Assembly: GCA_963754305.1 (NCBI GenBank) | Contig: CAVWFR010000026.1 | Span: 1-64,000 of the forward strand | DNA from: DATEDA01 sp963754305 | GTDB lineage: Bacteria; Pseudomonadota; Gammaproteobacteria; Burkholderiales; SG8-39 | Length of the DNA: 64,000 bases | Direction: 5' to 3' | Part shown: positions 60,139-64,000 of the stretch, piece by piece | How the letters are laid out: each line of letters begins with the position of its first letter | Numbering within the stretch: the first letter of the stretch is position 1 | The notes under the pieces: generated by a model | The model's database searches: none | What the model was told of the DNA's origin: nothing | What the model saw: only the letters and a program-made list of their open reading frames with translations | Translations under genes and position numbers: made by a program

Positions 60139-60644
60139 CGGTCGATCTCCTCCTCGAGTCAGAGCCCGGCGGCCCAGCGCTATTGCCACGCGATGCCGAC
60201 CGCGCTGAACTGGTTCCGGTGCGAGCCGCCAGTGGGTGGGCGAGCTGCAAGAGCGGGGTGCATCCGGCGCCGAGCATGAAGACGTTCGCACGATTGTCCC
60301 GCCAGAACGCGCCTCCGGCGCAAAGAAGCCCAGCGCGTTGCTCTCGCCGCCCGCGGCTTCCTGCCATCCGTGCATGAGGCGAGTCTAGCCCAGTGCGCGA
60401 AGGGACAAAGCGGGCGTGCTCGCGCGAGCAGCAGCCCCTAACCCTGATTGCCTCGAAGAGGTACCCAACCCAGCAATCCGGACGACGGCCAACAAAACGG
60501 TATGCGAGAATTCTCGCGCTTGGCTTGAAAGGTATCCTGCTTGCGCTCATTCGCGGATACCCGCCCGCTCGAGCGGATCTGCCAATGAAGGAGTCGCCAG
60601 CGTACTGTTCCGCCGTCGACGCTCGATTGCCCGATGACACCGTT
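60139..60644. other. Non-coding stretch of about 500 bases
   Basis: No convincing gene on either strand. It contains a perfect 14-base palindrome, GCGAGAATTCTCGC, at 60504-60517, within a locally AT-richer segment (about 60460-60560). It lies between the divergent MscS gene and a partial gene, so part of it should hold the MscS promoter. The right border is the sharp start of similarity to an outer-membrane factor gene. Confidence 0.5.
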
Positions 60645-60878
60645 CGGTCGCGGCTGCGTTTCGACAACGGCTACGCCGGCTACCTCGAGGTGCTCTATGC
60701 GTCGAACGAGCTCTTCGCCGCCGAGCTCGCCGCGGTCCAGTCGCAGGTCGAGGATTACTCGCAGCTCGTGAACGTGTACAAGGCGGTCGGCGGCGGCTGG
60801 GTGAACGAGGCCGACAAGCTCGCGCCGCAGCCGCAGGGCATGGCGGCGCGCGAGCCCCGGGAGCCCGAAGGGAACTGA
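60645..60878 (+). pseudogene. 3' fragment of an outer-membrane factor gene, copy of 51130-51360
   Basis: The last about 78 codons of an OprM-type gene are present without the rest: RLRFDNGYAGYLEVLYAS, NELFAAELAAVQSQ, LVNVYKAVGGGWVNEADK. These are almost identical to the C-terminus of the outer-membrane factor at 49902-51373, also at DNA level, but the tail differs (PQPQGMAAREPREPEGN). Different tail and scattered substitutions suggest it came from a second, related pump gene, or diverged after duplication. The sequence upstream of 60645 is unrelated to OprM, so no functional protein is expected. Confidence 0.8.
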
Positions 60879-60919
60879 GCGCGCGGCCGCCGCCGGCGGC
60901 CATTTCAGGGAGGGCCGGA

Positions 60920-61692
60920 ATGGGAATGGATTTCACGCTGCAGGTCGTGCTGTTGGCGGGCGGTATCTTCGCCGCGATGCTGGGCTGCCTGGAGATCGGC
61001 CGCCGGTACGGCGCCCGCCGGAGAGCGCAGGATCCGGAGGGTGCGGGCGCGGGCGTCGTCGACGGGGCGGTGTTCGCGCTGCTCGGCCTGCTGGTGGCCT
61101 TCACCTTCTCCGGGGCCGCGTCGCGCTTCGACGAGCGCCGCAAGCTGATCATCGAGGAGGCCAACGCGATCGGGACGGCGTACCTGCGGCTCGACCTGCT
61201 GCCCGCCGCGGCGCAAGGCGAACTGCGCGCCCGGTTCCGCGACTACCTCGATTCGCGGCTCGCCGTGTATCGCGCGCTGCCCGACCTCGACAAGGCGAAG
61301 GCCGAGCTCGCCCGCGCCAGCCGGCTCCAGCAGGAGATCTGGTCGAAATCGGTCGCGTCCGCGACTGGGTCGCGCCGCCCGCCACCATGCTGCTGTTGCC
61401 GGCGCTCAACGCGATGATCGACATCACGACCACGCGCACCATGGCGGCGGAGATGCACCCGCCGAAGATCATCTTCGGCCTGCTCTTCGGGCTCTCGCTG
61501 CTGAGCGCGCTGCTCGCCGGCTACACAATGGCGAGCGCCAGGGCCCGCGACTGGTTGCGCATGGGCGCGTATGCCTTCACGCTAGCGGGGGCGGTGTACG
61601 TGATCCTCGACATCGAGTATCCCCGGGTCGGCCTGATCCGCGTGGATGCCTTCGATCGCGTGCTGGTCGAACTGCGGGAGAGCATGCGGTAG
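60920..61692 (+). CDS. DUF4239 (bestrophin-like domain) membrane protein, one frameshift
   Basis: About 257 residues: an N-terminal helix (FTLQVVLLAGGIFAAMLGCLEIGRR), a second helix with GAVFALLGLLVAFTFSGAASRFDERR, a conserved EEANAIGTAYLRLDLLP block, then after a frame change near 61350 two C-terminal helices (IIFGLLFGLSLLSALLAGYTMA and MGAYAFTLAGAVYVILDIEYPR) with the family ending GLIRVDAFD. Correcting one base gives VRDWVAPPATMLLLPALNAM across the break. The DUF4239 family contains small membrane proteins of unknown role. A GGGAGGG site precedes ATG 60920. Confidence 0.85.
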
Positions 61693-61719
61693 GCGCCGCA
61701 CGGGCGCGCGTCGGGGCGC

Positions 61720-61749
61720 TTGGCGCGCGCACCCGGGCACGGGCATACT
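61720..61749 (+). promoter_or_regulatory. Candidate sigma-70 promoter of the molybdo-hydroxylase genes
   Basis: TTGGCG at 61720-61725 and CATACT at 61744-61749 are separated by 18 bases, 28 bases before the ATG of the FAD subunit gene. The spacing and -10 hexamer equal those at 45393-45422. The short leader leaves little room for other signals. Confidence 0.4.
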
Positions 61750-61777
61750 CCACGTCCGCTGCCATTTCGCCTCCGCG

Positions 61778-62632
61778 ATGACCCCGTTCGAGCTCGCCGA
61801 ACCACGCACGCTGCGCGACGCGCTCGCGCTCCTCGATCCCGACGACGCCACGGTCCGCCCGATCTCCGGCGGTACCGCGGTCATGCTGATGATGAAGGCC
61901 GGTGTGCTGCGGCCGCGGCGGCTCGTCAGCCTGCGCTCGATCGACGGCGGGCTTGCCGGCATCGGCCTCGATGCCGACGGCGGGTTGCGCATCGGCGCGA
62001 TGACGCCGCTCGCCGAGCTCGAGCGGTCGGAGACGGTGCGAAAGGGCTGGCCGGTGATCGCGCGGACGCTCCGCACGCTCTCCAACGTGCGCGTCCGCAA
62101 CGTCGCGACGATCGGCGGGCACCTCGCGCACGGCGATCCGCACCAGGACCTGCCGCCGGTGCTGAGCGCGCTTGGCGCGCGCGTCGCCGTCGCCGGCCCG
62201 AAGGGCGAGCGCACGGTGCCGGTGGAGCGGCTCGTCACCGGCTACTACGAGACGGTCCTCGCCCGGGACGAGCTGATCACCGCGGTGAGCGTTCCGGCGC
62301 TCGGGAAGAAGCGCGCCGCCTATCTCAAGTGCACCACGCGCTCGGCCGACGACTGGCCGGCGCTCGGGATGGCGGTCGCGCTGGAAACCGAAGGCGACGC
62401 GATCCGGACGGCGAGCATCGTCATCGGCGCGGCGACCGACAAACCGACCCGGCTCCTCGCGGCCGAGAGCGCGCTCCGCGGCGCGCGCGCCGACGAGGCG
62501 ACGCTCGCGCGGGCGGGCGACGCGGCGGCCGACGAGCTCGCGATCGTCGGCGATACGCGCGGTTCGGCGGGCTACAAGAAGCAGCTCGCCCGCGTCTACC
62601 TCCGGCGCGCGGTGCGCGCCGCACTCGGATAG
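61778..62632 (+). CDS. Xanthine dehydrogenase family FAD-binding subunit
   Basis: The 284-residue protein is the medium (FAD) subunit of a molybdenum hydroxylase. The FAD-contact motif PISGGTAVMLMMKAG near residue 28-42, LRIGAMTPLAELERSE and NVATIGGHLAHGDPHQDLPPVL near 109-130 are typical of CoxM-type subunits. It passes electrons from the 2Fe-2S clusters to an acceptor. ATG 61778 matches the family start (MTPFELAEP). The large subunit follows after 14 bases; the small iron-sulfur subunit is not in the window and may lie beyond the right edge. Confidence 0.9.
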   Translation: MTPFELAEPRTLRDALALLDPDDATVRPISGGTAVMLMMKAGVLRPRRLVSLRSIDGGLAGIGLDADGGLRIGAMTPLAELERSETVRKGWPVIARTLRTLSNVRVRNVATIGGHLAHGDPHQDLPPVLSALGARVAVAGPKGERTVPVERLVTGYYETVLARDELITAVSVPALGKKRAAYLKCTTRSADDWPALGMAVALETEGDAIRTASIVIGAATDKPTRLLAAESALRGARADEATLARAGDAAADELAIVGDTRGSAGYKKQLARVYLRRAVRAALG

Positions 62633-62646
62633 CGACCGGTCCGAGA

Positions 62647-64000
62647 TGAAACGCGCCAGCACACCCACCGAAACGCCGCAGGTCGGCCGCTCGATCCCGC
62701 GCCTCGAGGCGTGGCAGAAGGTCACCGGTCGCGCCGAGTACGTCCACAACCTGCGGCTGCCGGGGATGCTGTACGGCAAGATCTTCCGCAGCACCGTGCC
62801 GCACGGGCGAATCCGGCGCATCGACGTCGGCGCCGCGCAGGCCGTCGGCGGCGTGTACCGGGTGGTCACCGCCGACGACGTCCGCACCATCGTCCCCGAA
62901 CCGTACTACGGCCCGGCCTTCCACGACCAGCCGATTTTGGCGATCGACAAGGTGCGCTACATCGGCGAGCCGGTCGCGATCGTGCTCGCCTCCGATCCGC
63001 ACGTCGCGGAGGAGGCGGCGCACCTCATCGTCGCCGAGTACGAGGAGCTGCCCGCGGTCTACGACGAGATCGAGGCGATGACGTCGAAGGCGATCGTGCA
63101 CGACGTGCTCAAGCCGGCGGGCACCTTCCCCGACCTGAAGCACCTCAAGGGCCGGGCGAACACCAACGTCGCGCTCGACTACCACCTGCGCCGCGGCGAT
63201 GCCGAGGGCGCATTCGCGGCGGCCGACCGGGTCTTCGAGCACACTTTCCGGACGCAGCAGGTGATGCACACGCCGCTCGAGCCGCTCGTCTCGGTCGCCG
63301 AGTCGCGGGAGGACTCGCTCACCATCCACACCGCGTCGCAGAGCCCGTCGTTCGTGCGGATCGAGATCGCGCGCCTCCTCGGCTGGCCCGAGAACCGCAT
63401 CCGCGTGCGCGCGCCGTTCCTCGGCGGCGGCTTTGGCGCGAAGCTCTACATCAAGCTCGAGGCGCTGGTCGCGGTGCTCGCGCTACTCACCCGCCGGCCG
63501 GTGAAGGTGTCGCTCACTATGGAGGAGCAGTTCTTCACCATCACCAAGCACGCGACGACCTTCAGGATCCGCAGCGGCGTGACGAACGACGGGCGCATCA
63601 CTGCGCGGCAGTGCGAGGTGTGGTGGAACGGCGGGGCCTACGCCGACATCGGCCCGCGGGTGACGCAGAAGTCGGGCTTTACCGCGCCAGGGCCGTACGA
63701 CATCGAGCACGTGGCGATCGATTCGTACGCCCTCTATACGAACCTGCCGCCGGCCGGCGCGCTGCGCGGCTTCGGCATTCCGCAGCTCGTCTGGGCCTAC
63801 GAGAGCCACACCGACATGATCGCGCGCGAGCTGAAGCTCGACCCGCTCGCGTTCCGCCGCAAGAACCTGCTGCGCGACGGCCGCCCGCAGGCGACCGGCA
63901 CCGTCATGCAGGACGCGGCGCTTGGCAAGGTGCTCGACCGGATCGAGGTGCTCATGGACTGGGAGCGGCCGCTCGAGCGCGGCAGCGGACCGGTCCGCCG
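62647..64000 (+). CDS. Xanthine dehydrogenase family molybdopterin-binding subunit (cut by window edge)
   Basis: The frame is open from ATG 62647 to the edge, giving the first 451 residues of a protein usually 750-800 long. VGRSIPRLEAWQKVTGRAEYV begins the first domain, VRYIGEPVAIVLASDP follows, then the molybdopterin contact FLGGGFGAKLYIKLE and PPAGALRGFGIPQLVWAYES. The large subunit of CoxL/xanthine dehydrogenase-type hydroxylases holds the Mo-pterin and oxidises N-heterocycles or aldehydes. No substrate-specific residue can be assigned. The catalytic glutamate region lies outside the window. Confidence 0.9.

Overview
The window is uniformly GC-rich, tightly packed DNA of a Gram-negative bacterium. 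Gene content and arrangement (DUF1302/DUF1329/Ycf48/RND export cluster, PHA synthase, etfBA, DcaP-type porin, YiaV/YiaW-like genes, AsmA, HAE1 RND pump) point to a Betaproteobacterium, most likely Burkholderiales or a relative. That assignment is inference from gene content, not a phylogeny. I see no rRNA, tRNA, CRISPR array, transposase, phage gene or transcriptional regulator.

Layout. (1) 1-5447, minus strand: a fatty-acid-to-PHA operon of acyl-CoA dehydrogenase, MaoC-type (R)-hydratase, class II PhaC, PhaZ depolymerase and a DUF445 membrane protein cut by the window edge. (2) 5632-12895, minus: an envelope lipid-traffic operon of DUF1302 outer-membrane channel, DUF1329 periplasmic protein, Ycf48-like beta-propeller, MMPL/RND transporter and a small lipoprotein. 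(3) 13161-16726, plus: etfB-etfA, a paralogue of that lipoprotein, and a two-subunit 3-oxoacid CoA-transferase. (4) 16927-29694: a glycogen, phosphoketolase and polyphosphate block (deleted glucosidase, GH13 amylase, PPK2, phosphoketolase, deleted histidine phosphatase, GlgP, GlgX, small membrane protein, STAS-like protein, Pgm). (5) 29984-35110: PLD-type cardiolipin synthase, DUF5329, Ca2+/H+ exchanger, a secreted putative papain-like enzyme, and a periplasmic protein with an internal repeat. (6) 43141-35349, minus: eight closely spaced transport genes (DUF3302, HlyD adaptor, outer-membrane factor, K+ channel, SulP, VIT-like protein, DcaP-like porin, lipoprotein). (7) 43355-51373: outer-membrane barrel, MFS transporter and a complete HAE1 RND operon. 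(8) 51428-60878: AsmA, DUF900 hydrolase, DUF4105 protein, MscS channel, and two orphan 3' gene fragments. (9) 60920-64000: DUF4239 protein and the FAD and molybdopterin subunits of a xanthine-dehydrogenase-family enzyme, running off the edge.

How it fits together. Regions 1-3 form a coherent fatty-acid module: acyl-CoA is dehydrogenated with ETF as electron acceptor, the enoyl-CoA is hydrated to the (R)-3-hydroxyacyl-CoA, polymerised by PhaC and remobilised by PhaZ, while the neighbouring envelope operon probably moves lipophilic substrates. Region 4 mobilises alpha-glucans through glucose-1-phosphate and glucose-6-phosphate towards acetyl-phosphate. With PPK2, genes for PHA, glycogen and polyphosphate lie within 30 kb.

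Two cautions. At least ten conserved genes carry single-base frameshifts, several as compensating pairs, which looks more like residual sequencing error than real decay. Separately, four genes exist only as pieces: two with both ends but no middle, and two as 3' ends whose intact copies lie 3 to 9 kb away.
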